Translations under genes and position numbers: made by a program
Assembly: GCA_946404705.1 (NCBI GenBank)
Contig: CAMJES010000020.1
Location: 1 to 15,841, forward strand
From: an uncultured Ruminococcus sp.
GTDB lineage: Bacteria > Bacillota > Clostridia > Oscillospirales > Ruminococcaceae
Direction: 5' to 3'
DNA: 15,841 bases
Notes under the pieces: model-generated
Told to the model about the DNA's origin: nothing
What the model saw: the letters and a program-made list of their open reading frames with translations, nothing else
Database searches by the model: none
Shown here: positions 1 to 6,944 of the stretch, in pieces
Position numbering within the stretch: position 1 is the first letter of the stretch
Layout: every line of letters begins with the position of its first letter

Positions 1-666
1 TCGACCGCAAATATCGACGCTTTCCTTGCAGAATGGGGAATTGAAGTCGGAAACGGCGTTGTCGGCGATACAAATACTTCCAACCTTGCGACAAACGCAA
101 CTCTCTATGCTATCCGCAACTTTATCGAAGAGAATGATTATTCGGGCAACGTTGCACAAATGGATCTTCCCGTAATTTCCTATTTTTCTCGTCCGGTAAA
201 TCTTCTTTATGAAAACAGCGGAAACGTTTCGACCTATTCGCTTCTCAAAACCGCAGACACAGCTTTCGTTTTCACGGACGAAATGCAGGAGATCGCACAG
301 AACGGCGGAGAACCCGATATCGTAAACGGCATTTACAATACCATTGCTCTCGGCAGCAAGTATACCTTTGACAAGGACAACAATCAGGTCACTTCAAATC
401 TTCTTGTTTACGGTTCATCGTCTATGCTTGATTCTTCGATAACCGGAACATCCTACTACAACAATGGTGACTACTTTGTTTCCATCGTCAATGCAATGAC
501 GGGAAAGAACAGCGGAATCACTATCGTTGCCAAGGATCTCAGCGCGGCAACATTCGATACCACAGTTGCAAAGGCAAACGCAGCATTCTGGGTGTTTGTA
601 ATTATCCTTCCTGCGGCTATCCTTATCACAGGTATGGTTATATGGCTCAAAAGGAGACATAAGTAA
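1..666 (+). CDS. GldG-type ABC transporter accessory protein, C-terminal part (5' truncated)
   Basis: The frame is open from base 1 with no start, so the gene begins outside the window; 221 residues remain. The visible part contains the stretch LDAFLAEWGIEV-like (here IDAFLAEWGIEVG, residues 5-17), typical of the C-terminal half of GldG/ABC_transp_aux proteins. A single membrane helix lies near residues 194-216, followed by a positive tail (WLKRRHK). In the family this is an extracytoplasmic domain protein that works with an ABC ATPase and an ABC-2 permease; those genes would lie just upstream. Its stop shares one base with the next start (TAATG), showing translational coupling with the DUF4340 gene. 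The substrate is unknown. Assignment to the family is fairly secure; the transport role is inference. Confidence 0.75.
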   Translation, partial: STANIDAFLAEWGIEVGNGVVGDTNTSNLATNATLYAIRNFIEENDYSGNVAQMDLPVISYFSRPVNLLYENSGNVSTYSLLKTADTAFVFTDEMQEIAQNGGEPDIVNGIYNTIALGSKYTFDKDNNQVTSNLLVYGSSSMLDSSITGTSYYNNGDYFVSIVNAMTGKNSGITIVAKDLSAATFDTTVAKANAAFWVFVIILPAAILITGMVIWLKRRHK

Positions 667-2114
667 TGAAATCAAAGATAAAATTCATTATTATTGCAGC
701 GGTTATACTTCTCGTCCTCGGCGGAGTTACGGCGGCTCTTCTGCTCACTTCTCCGGCTGAGGAGGAAGAGGCTGAAGAGGAAACGGTTGTCGAGTCCAGT
801 CTTATCTTTGACAAAAACCCCGAAGATATCGAAAAGCTGGTTATCAGCAACGAATACGGCAGCTACAAGATTGACCGCGTCGGCAAAGACGGCATTTATA
901 TGTGGACTATTGTTGACTATATCCTTGCTCCGATAAGCGACACGTTCATCAATACTGCCCTCAACGGCGGCGCAACTCTTACCGCACGGAAAACTGTCAT
1001 GGAAAATGCTGAGGATCTTTCGATCTACGGCTTGACGGAACCCTCTGCGGAATATACAGTTTATTTTGACGATTCGGATAAAACCGAAATAACCGTCAAG
1101 ATAGGCGACCCTGTACCGGCTTCATCCGTTTACAGCTATATGAGCATCGGCGATGAAAAAACTGTTTACACCGTAAAAAATTCGGACGTTGCTTTCGCAA
1201 AGAGCAACTCCCGTGACTGCGTAAACAAGGTCGTCTTCACGCAGAAAACTGCAGAGGACGAAAACGACACCACCGAGTATGCGCTCGTCAACAAGCTTAC
1301 AATAAGCCGCAAAGACCTTGATTACGATATCGTTATCGATTATGATACGCGCCTTGAAGATGAAAACCTTATAGTTGCAAATTCATCCAGCTACCGCATG
1401 AGCGAGCCTGTTGTTCTCGACATCCATCCCGAAAAGGGTGCAGATGTTATGAGCGCAATGTTCGGACTTACAGCGTCCGATTTTGCTCAGATAAGACCCG
1501 AAGAAGGCGACCTTGCACAGTACGGACTGGACGATCCGCAGCTTGTGGTTACTGCCGATACAAACAGCGGAGAGTTTACTCTTAAGATCGGAAACGAGGC
1601 TGAAAACGGCGGCTACTACGGAATGGCCTGCGATATCAATATGGTATTTATTTTTGATAAGGCTTCGCTGCCGTGGCTTACGGCTATGCCGCTCGATCTC
1701 ACAACAAATATGATAACGAGCCACTATATTTACAACATTGATACTATCAGCATCGAATGCGAGGGTACAGATGTGACCTTTGACATTTCCGGTTCGGGCG
1801 CAGATGATTTCGGCGTTTCATCGGACGGCAAAGAGCTTGACGCTGACGCTTTCAAAAAGTTCTATCAGTTTATTCTCGGCGCGCCTTCCGAGCAGCTTTA
1901 CTTCGGTGAAGTTACAGGCGAACCTGCTGCAACGATCGAGATCAAGGCGGATGACGGAAACGATGTTATTGAGTTTTACACTATCGAAAACCGCCGCACC
2001 GTTATCGTGCTTAACGGAAAGCCAAGCTTCAGCTGCAAGACCGCTTATGTTGACAGACTCGTTCAGAATGTTCAGAAATATCTGAACGGAGAGGAAATTA
2101 TCGAAAACTGGTAA
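666..2114 (+). CDS. DUF4340 domain membrane-anchored protein
   Basis: 482 residues. An uncleaved signal-anchor helix lies at about residues 5-28, followed by a very acidic stretch (31-39, mainly Glu) and a large extracytoplasmic region. Two related modules are visible. Each has a D-L-x-x-Y-G-L-x-x-P motif (YGL at 121-123 and 286-288) followed about 20 residues on by K-I-G (145-147 and 307-309). That is the pattern of DUF4340 proteins, which are commonly encoded directly after GldG-type ABC accessory genes in Firmicutes and other phyla. The ATG overlaps the upstream stop as TAATG, so the two are almost certainly co-translated. Biochemical function is unknown; a role as an envelope partner of the ABC-2 export system is inferred from context. 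No convincing intrinsic terminator follows. Confidence 0.8.
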   Translation: MKSKIKFIIIAAVILLVLGGVTAALLLTSPAEEEEAEEETVVESSLIFDKNPEDIEKLVISNEYGSYKIDRVGKDGIYMWTIVDYILAPISDTFINTALNGGATLTARKTVMENAEDLSIYGLTEPSAEYTVYFDDSDKTEITVKIGDPVPASSVYSYMSIGDEKTVYTVKNSDVAFAKSNSRDCVNKVVFTQKTAEDENDTTEYALVNKLTISRKDLDYDIVIDYDTRLEDENLIVANSSSYRMSEPVVLDIHPEKGADVMSAMFGLTASDFAQIRPEEGDLAQYGLDDPQLVVTADTNSGEFTLKIGNEAENGGYYGMACDINMVFIFDKASLPWLTAMPLDLTTNMITSHYIYNIDTISIECEGTDVTFDISGSGADDFGVSSDGKELDADAFKKFYQFILGAPSEQLYFGEVTGEPAATIEIKADDGNDVIEFYTIENRRTVIVLNGKPSFSCKTAYVDRLVQNVQKYLNGEEIIENW

Positions 2115-2163
2115 ACTCTTTTCAGTTTTATTAAAAAATAACTAAAATTTTTAATATTAGCTC

Positions 2164-2192
2164 TTGATTTTATTAATATTATATGATATAAT
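2164..2192 (+). promoter_or_regulatory. Sigma-A-type promoter with extended -10 for the 95-aa gene
   Basis: TTGATT (2164-2169), a 17-base spacer and a perfect TATAAT (2187-2192), with TGA just before the -10 (extended -10, TGnTATAAT). Transcription would start near 2199, about 55 bases before the start codon. This separates the small gene from the DUF4340 operon. Confidence 0.75.
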
Positions 2193-2254
2193 AAATAAGG
2201 TTTAAGAAACTATTTCTCAATTTTGACATTTCAGTACACAAAGGAGGATTAATA

Positions 2255-2542
2255 ATGGCTGAAAAAAAAGAATTCCTGTCCTATAAAGGACTCCCTCTTG
2301 TGAGAAAAGACAACACGATTTACTATGGAAATATGTATGATGACTACGTTGTCATGATGGATATCAAGGATAAAGAAAAGGTCGGAAATCTTGAAGTTGC
2401 AAAAAAGATCAAGGTTTATAAAATGGCGACCGATGAAAAGCTCAATCCTGTTGAAGCAATAGTAAAAACAAGCGAAAAAAACAGCCTCTATGAAGCGCTT
2501 GACATTGCCTATATATGGCTCTCAAGAGCGTCGGCTGAATAA
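2255..2542 (+). CDS. Conserved small protein of unknown function (95 aa)
   Basis: 95 residues, soluble, rich in Lys, with no signal peptide or membrane segment. The start is well supported: AAGGAGG at 2241-2247 is 7 bases from the ATG, and the gene has its own promoter and terminator. The sequence looks like a small mixed beta/alpha domain: a YKGLPLVRKDNTIYYGN region (residues 10-26), a central charged part with repeated Lys, and a C-terminal helix (about 76-93) ending IAYIWLSRASAE. I recall similar clostridial hypothetical proteins opening with a K-E-F-L-x-Y-K-G motif, but I know of no assigned function. It is monocistronic, so its neighbours give little hint. The strong RBS and perfect -10 suggest high or housekeeping expression (inference). 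Confidence 0.8.
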   Translation: MAEKKEFLSYKGLPLVRKDNTIYYGNMYDDYVVMMDIKDKEKVGNLEVAKKIKVYKMATDEKLNPVEAIVKTSEKNSLYEALDIAYIWLSRASAE

Positions 2543-2556
2543 TTTGTCACAAAAAT

Positions 2557-2591
2557 GCCGCTTTTCCCGAGGGAGAGCGGCTATTTTTTTT
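2557..2591 (+). terminator. Intrinsic terminator after the 95-aa gene
   Basis: GCCGC (2557-2561) pairs with GCGGC (2577-2581). Further C/G pairing occurs inside through the TCCC and GGGA segments, and a run of eight T follows (2584-2591). It lies 14 bases after the stop codon. Confidence 0.85.
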
Positions 2592-2603
2592 GACATGATA
2601 CAA

Positions 2604-2622
2604 CATTAACAATTTGTTAATG
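2604..2622. promoter_or_regulatory. 19-bp perfect palindrome, candidate operator
   Basis: CATTAACAATTTGTTAATG: two 9-base arms around a single central T (2613), with no mismatch. It lies between the terminator of the small gene and the GGDEF gene. It sits just downstream of a consensus TTGACA (2590-2595) and just upstream of an extended -10, TGTTATTAT (2640-2648), whose -35 region it would overlap. No regulator can be named. Confidence 0.5.
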
Positions 2623-2639
2623 AATTCTGCTCAGATGTG

Positions 2640-2648
2640 TGTTATTAT
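2640..2648 (+). promoter_or_regulatory. Possible extended -10 for the GGDEF gene
   Basis: TGTTATTAT at 2640-2648 matches TGnTATAAT with one difference. No good -35 is seen 16-18 bases upstream. The perfect TTGACA at 2590-2595 is too far away (47 bases) to belong to this -10 and has no good -10 of its own. Promoter position is therefore uncertain. Confidence 0.35.
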
Positions 2649-2688
2649 TATCGTAAGGTATTACATTTTCAGAGGGGAAGGACTAATT

Positions 2689-4635
2689 ATGGGCAAGCTG
2701 CTTTCATCGAAAAAGTCGATAAAGATCGCTGTTGTATCCGGCGACTCGGACAGCGCTTATACCGGGCCGCTTGTTACAATGCTGTGCCGCAGATTTGAAG
2801 AATTCGGTTATCATATACTCTGGTTTCACACGATATCCGAAGAGGGCAGTCAGGGTACACCGCATGAGGTTGGGGAAATTAACATTTACAATCTTATCAA
2901 TTATGACGCTGTTGACGCTATGATAATGCTTACGCTCACCATCAAAAGTGACAGCGTAAAGAAAAGCATTGCCAAGAAAGCTTTTTTGCATTGCGTTCCG
3001 GTTATATCGCTCGATGAATATGTCGAAGGAGCATTCAACATAAGCTTTGACTATGGCGCGAGTCTGCGTGATATAGTTGACCACGTTATCGAAGTCCATG
3101 GCAGAAAAAAGCTTGCTTTCATGCGCGGCGACAGGGGAAATGCAGTTTCCGACCAGCGCGAGAGGATATTCCGCGAGGTGCTTGCCGAGCATAATCTTCC
3201 GATCGATGAATCGCTTATTGGAACGGGTTATTTTTGGCACGAAGCAGCGGAAACCGTTTTTGAAAAATGGTATGAAAGCGGAAATATCCCCGATGCCGTT
3301 ATCTGTGCAAACGATTCTATGGCTATCGGTGTATGCCGAAAAGCCGATGAGCTTGGTTTTTCCGTGCCGGAGGATATTATCGTGACAGGAGTGGACGGCA
3401 TCCCCGAAGCAATGTACTATGAACCGTCCATAACGACAGCAAGAACCAATATGGATCAGGCGGCGGAGTATATCTCCGATACGCTTTATAAGATACTCAA
3501 CGGTGAGATCGCTCCCGTCGGCTCGAATTCAATCAAAGCCGAGCGCCGCTATGCACATTCATGCGGCTGTATGTCGGCAGCCTCGGCAAGAGCGTTGAAC
3601 GCCAATATGCATATACTTTATGACGATATCAACCGCTTCAAGTTCTATGCAAAGTCGGTCATCACCACCGCAGACGAGGTCAAGATAGATTCGGAATTTG
3701 CCGCAACAGTCAAGAAAATGGATATTATCCTGAAAAAAATATGGACAATGCATTCATGGCTGTGTATATGCGATGATTTCTATACCGAGATGAAGGACTG
3801 TGACGATATAAGTCAGGATTACAGCTTTTACCGCACAAACGGATATTCGGGCAGGATAGGCTATGGCGTGGAATATGACAATGAAACGAAAAAAACGTCC
3901 GTTATGCCGGCTTATGCGACAGCAGAGCTTATCCCAAATCTTGATAATGTTCTGAAAAGCTGCAAAAATCTAATGTTCCTGCCGATACATTTTCAGGATA
4001 AATCGATAGGCTTTTTGGCGGTCGAATTTACTCAATGTTCCGGAAACTATAATGTGTTGAATACCTTTGACTGCGGAGTTATCGCACTTGTGCTGGAAAA
4101 TGCCCGAGTTCAGGCAAATCTCCATTCCTCGCTCGATAAGCTTGAGGAAATGTATATCCGTGATCCGCTGACAACGCTGCTCAACCGCCGCGGATTTTTC
4201 AAATTCGCCCAGAAAGCGTTCGAAGACAGCCGTGCCGAGGGCCGTGAATTCATACTAATATCCATAGACCTTGACTATCTTAAAGTTATAAATGATACAT
4301 ACGGTCACGATGACGGCGACTTTGCAATAAAAACAATGGCGAAAGCTATTTCCGAAGCTTCCGAGGGCAGACTCTTTACGGCGCGTTTCGGCGGAGATGA
4401 ATATGTTGCCGCAGGTATGTCACCGCATAATGATTTTGATAAAGAGTATGTCGCAAAGCTTAACGAATGCCTTGAACGGCTCAATTCCGAATCGGGCAAG
4501 CCGTATAAGGTCGGCGCAAGCGTTGGCGTATATAAAGCTGTTCCTGCGGAGAATGACGGAATGGACGTCTTTATAAAGGAAGCCGACAATCTTATGTATG
4601 CCGACAAGAAACGCAGAAAAGCAGGAAGAAAATAA
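2689..4635 (+). CDS. LacI-type sensor / GGDEF diguanylate cyclase
   Basis: 648 residues from the ATG at 2689, which follows a purine-rich GAGGGGAAGGA. An upstream in-frame ATG at 2614 lies inside the palindrome, has no RBS and is rejected. Residues about 10-300 form a periplasmic-binding-protein/LacI effector-like fold, with the family signature A-N-D-S-M-A-I-G then V-P-E-D-I-I-V-T-G-V-D-G. There is no helix-turn-helix and no signal peptide, so it should sense a ligand in the cytosol. Residues about 310-480 are a middle linker, possibly GAF-like. The C-terminal GGDEF domain begins at DPLTTLLNRR (D492) and carries an intact R-F-G-G-D-E-Y active site (G568-Y572). This predicts synthesis of cyclic-di-GMP from two GTP. 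The inhibitory I-site RxxD is absent (R-L-F-T instead), so product inhibition by that route is unlikely. The ligand is unknown. Confidence 0.88.
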   Translation: MGKLLSSKKSIKIAVVSGDSDSAYTGPLVTMLCRRFEEFGYHILWFHTISEEGSQGTPHEVGEINIYNLINYDAVDAMIMLTLTIKSDSVKKSIAKKAFLHCVPVISLDEYVEGAFNISFDYGASLRDIVDHVIEVHGRKKLAFMRGDRGNAVSDQRERIFREVLAEHNLPIDESLIGTGYFWHEAAETVFEKWYESGNIPDAVICANDSMAIGVCRKADELGFSVPEDIIVTGVDGIPEAMYYEPSITTARTNMDQAAEYISDTLYKILNGEIAPVGSNSIKAERRYAHSCGCMSAASARALNANMHILYDDINRFKFYAKSVITTADEVKIDSEFAATVKKMDIILKKIWTMHSWLCICDDFYTEMKDCDDISQDYSFYRTNGYSGRIGYGVEYDNETKKTSVMPAYATAELIPNLDNVLKSCKNLMFLPIHFQDKSIGFLAVEFTQCSGNYNVLNTFDCGVIALVLENARVQANLHSSLDKLEEMYIRDPLTTLLNRRGFFKFAQKAFEDSRAEGREFILISIDLDYLKVINDTYGHDDGDFAIKTMAKAISEASEGRLFTARFGGDEYVAAGMSPHNDFDKEYVAKLNECLERLNSESGKPYKVGASVGVYKAVPAENDGMDVFIKEADNLMYADKKRRKAGRK

Positions 4636-4641
4636 AAAAGC

Positions 4642-4673
4642 AAAGCCAACCGCTATATCAGACGGTTGGCTTT
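4642..4673. terminator. Bidirectional terminator between convergent genes
   Basis: An 11-bp perfect stem, AAAGCCAACCG (4642-4652) with CGGTTGGCTTT (4663-4673), and a 10-base loop. A T-rich tail follows on the plus strand (4671 on), and the A-run at 4634-4639 supplies a T-run on the minus strand. The last codons and stop of the minus-strand transglutaminase gene (stop at 4658-4660) lie inside the hairpin. Confidence 0.9.
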
Positions 4674-6925
4674 TTCTTCTTTTTTATCGCTTTCATCAAT
4701 GCTTTGTATTCTTCAAGTGCGGCGTTTGCGTCTTCCTTTGATATCTCGCATAAGCCGTAGCAAGCTTTTTCAAACGGCGCTATCATCTTTTCGGCATAGC
4801 TGCCCGTTTTTTCGGCAATAAACTCCGACAGCTGTTTCGGCGTTAACGTCGATGTTTTTACCTTAAAACGTGCGGCAAGCTTTGCGGAAAGGCGGTTGTA
4901 TATCAGAATAACCGCTTTGCTTCCATTTGAATGCTTTACTCGGACGGAGAAAATGCCCTCGTCTATCGCAGGCATCAGAAATATCAGAACAAGCAGCAGT
5001 ACAGCCAGTATCACCACAACAACGCAGGTGAGGAAAACGGCAAGATAATCGGTTTCTCTTTCACCGTTGTCTGTTCCGTTTCCTGCGGCGGCGGAAGCAC
5101 CGCCAACGGTCGGTTCGAAAATCATCCAGCCTGCGCCGGGGATATAGACTTCTGGGTAGGCGTGGGCGTTTTCGGTGGAAATGTTGTAAACGCCCGATGT
5201 TATCTGTTCGCCCTGATTGAAACCCTCGACATAGTGTACGCGCAGACCTGCCGCCTTTGCAAGCAGGCAGTATGCGGTCGCAAAATCCGAACAGGTTCCG
5301 CGGCGGCTCTCGTTCACGAAAAACTCGGGAGTATCTTTTTCCTCGGGCGCTCTGTAACCAAGGTCGTATGTGAAACTTCCATCATTGAAGAAAGCCTCTA
5401 TTGCTTCGGCTTTTTCGTAGTCATAGGTCAGACCCTCTGTTATCTCAGCGGAAAGCTCGCGCATTTCCTCGGAAATATAATAATCCTCAAAGCCTTCGTA
5501 ACTTGTCGGCAGGTCGAACAGCTCGTTAAATACCTCCCTGAGAAACGCATCTGCCGTATCAGCAGCTTCGCTGCTCAGATCAAAGTTATACCGCATATCA
5601 ATAAGAAGCCAGTAAAAATCATCTGCGCTTATATCGCAAAGTCCCGACCGGATAAATTCGCTTTCGTATGCATGATCCTTGCTGTAAAAGCTTACGGAAT
5701 AGCTCTCGTTTGCACGAATATACGAGTTTCCGACTTCGGTATCGGTCATAAGCTCGCCGAGGTCGGTGCGCCTTGTCCGTGCGTATTCCTCGCTCCTTTC
5801 GTAGAGCGAAGCGTCTGTTGTCCGTTCGGGCGCAAGCAGAAATATTGACGGATAATCGACCGATTTTATATAAGCGGTGTAAACGCTCTCTTCCTCTGCG
5901 GCCAAGCGTTCGAGTGCCGTCCTGTCGAAGCTTTCGGGGAGCGTTCCTCCTGCTTCTTCAAATTCAAGATAAGCCTTTGCAAGCTTTTGAAGATTACGGT
6001 ATTCACCGGGGCTTTCCAAATAATAGCGGCACATTCGCTTCGGGTTTGACGTTTTTGAGTACCACCAGCGGTTTTCGCTGTCGTAGCTGTCAAAGACCTG
6101 TATCTTATAGTATTCGGGGCGGCTGCTGTTGACGACATAGAGCAGGCGGCTTTCCATTTCGTTGTAAAGGTCGGCATTGCCCGAATGTTCGGTGTAGCCT
6201 CCGTCCATTTTGCCGTAGTTTCCGCTGAACGAGAAATAAGAGGTGAACTCTTCAAATCTTTCGTAAAAGGGCGTTTCCTGCGGCTTAGGGATAAGAACTG
6301 CAATAAGCACAGCCGCAACTGCAAAGTCGGTGTATCCCGTCATTGCAGCAGCCTTTCCGAAGCTGAGCTTGTCCTTTTCGCTTGCAGTTTTGTAGTGATA
6401 AAGATACAAAAGAACATCGGCTGCGGCGAGCAAGATTGCATAAACAGCAGGAACGGTCTGCGAGGCCTTGATAAAGATCGCACAGGGTATCATTCCGAGC
6501 AGGGTCAGCAATGATAGTCTGTATATGATGTGTGTGAAATAATAAACCGCCGAGCTTATGAAAAACGAGAAAAACAGAATAAGCGAAAGCATATACGGCA
6601 TATTTGTTTCAATCGTAGCCGCACCGGTCAGGAACCATTCAACGAATTCTATCCTGCTCGGCGCAAAAGACATCACAACGTTTATCACGGCGAGCAGAAC
6701 GACCATTATCCCGACATAAATAAAAAAACCGAGCTTTTTGTGCCGTGAAATAAAGTCGAACGCCGCAAAATAAAGTATCGTCAGTCCTGCCGAAAGCAGG
6801 GAATATATATTCAGATAGCTTTTAAGGTAAAGAAAGCATATCGCAGAGCAAATCAGAAACGTGAAAACAAACGGCAGAGCTTTTTTTGCCGCATTTTCAC
6901 GGGAGAAAAATTTTGTGTTTTCCAA
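4658..6925 (-). CDS. TgpA-like transmembrane transglutaminase-like protein
   Basis: 755 residues if it starts at TTG 6925. AAAGGAA (6934-6940) sits 8 bases ahead of that TTG, and this start leaves a 19-base gap after the DUF58 stop. The in-frame ATG at 6964 would overlap the previous gene by 20 bases and has no RBS. About six hydrophobic helices fill the first 210 residues. A long extracytoplasmic region follows, with a transglutaminase-like core: R-G-T-C-S-D-F (C545), N-A-H-A-Y (H588) and W-M-I-F-E-P-T (E604, where the classical triad has Asp). A further membrane helix (about 627-652) and a basic cytosolic tail of about 100 residues complete it. Members act on proteins or peptides at the cell envelope; true activity and substrate are unknown. 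It follows moxR and the DUF58 gene, the usual arrangement, and ends in a terminator hairpin. Confidence 0.85.
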   Translation of the reverse strand: MENTKFFSRENAAKKALPFVFTFLICSAICFLYLKSYLNIYSLLSAGLTILYFAAFDFISRHKKLGFFIYVGIMVVLLAVINVVMSFAPSRIEFVEWFLTGAATIETNMPYMLSLILFFSFFISSAVYYFTHIIYRLSLLTLLGMIPCAIFIKASQTVPAVYAILLAAADVLLYLYHYKTASEKDKLSFGKAAAMTGYTDFAVAAVLIAVLIPKPQETPFYERFEEFTSYFSFSGNYGKMDGGYTEHSGNADLYNEMESRLLYVVNSSRPEYYKIQVFDSYDSENRWWYSKTSNPKRMCRYYLESPGEYRNLQKLAKAYLEFEEAGGTLPESFDRTALERLAAEEESVYTAYIKSVDYPSIFLLAPERTTDASLYERSEEYARTRRTDLGELMTDTEVGNSYIRANESYSVSFYSKDHAYESEFIRSGLCDISADDFYWLLIDMRYNFDLSSEAADTADAFLREVFNELFDLPTSYEGFEDYYISEEMRELSAEITEGLTYDYEKAEAIEAFFNDGSFTYDLGYRAPEEKDTPEFFVNESRRGTCSDFATAYCLLAKAAGLRVHYVEGFNQGEQITSGVYNISTENAHAYPEVYIPGAGWMIFEPTVGGASAAAGNGTDNGERETDYLAVFLTCVVVVILAVLLLVLIFLMPAIDEGIFSVRVKHSNGSKAVILIYNRLSAKLAARFKVKTSTLTPKQLSEFIAEKTGSYAEKMIAPFEKACYGLCEISKEDANAALEEYKALMKAIKKKKKPTV

Positions 6926-6933
6926 AACTGCCG

Positions 6934-6940
6934 TTCCTTT
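6934..6940 (-). promoter_or_regulatory. Ribosome binding site deciding a TTG start
   Basis: Read on the minus strand this is AAAGGAACGG. The same ten bases precede the LRR gene start (10348), which supports it as a real Shine-Dalgarno and favours the TTG at 6925 over the ATG at 6964. Confidence 0.65.
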
Positions 6941-6944
6941 CGTT

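Noticed and set aside
2115..2163. Terminator after the DUF4340 gene
   Set aside because: Only very AT-rich weak pairings such as CTAA...TTAG; no GC stem with a T-run.
2223..2228. TTGACA as a second -35 before the 95-aa gene
   Set aside because: No -10 at the right distance; the 17-base position falls in the RBS.
2614..2688. Longer N-terminus for the GGDEF protein from ATG 2614
   Set aside because: It begins inside the palindrome, lacks an RBS and adds 25 residues that do not fit the domain; ATG 2689 has a purine-rich RBS.
4931..5848. 305-codon open frame on the plus strand opposite the transglutaminase gene
   Set aside because: Cys-rich, without domain pattern or RBS, and fully antisense to a gene with clear catalytic motifs; a shadow frame caused by codon bias.
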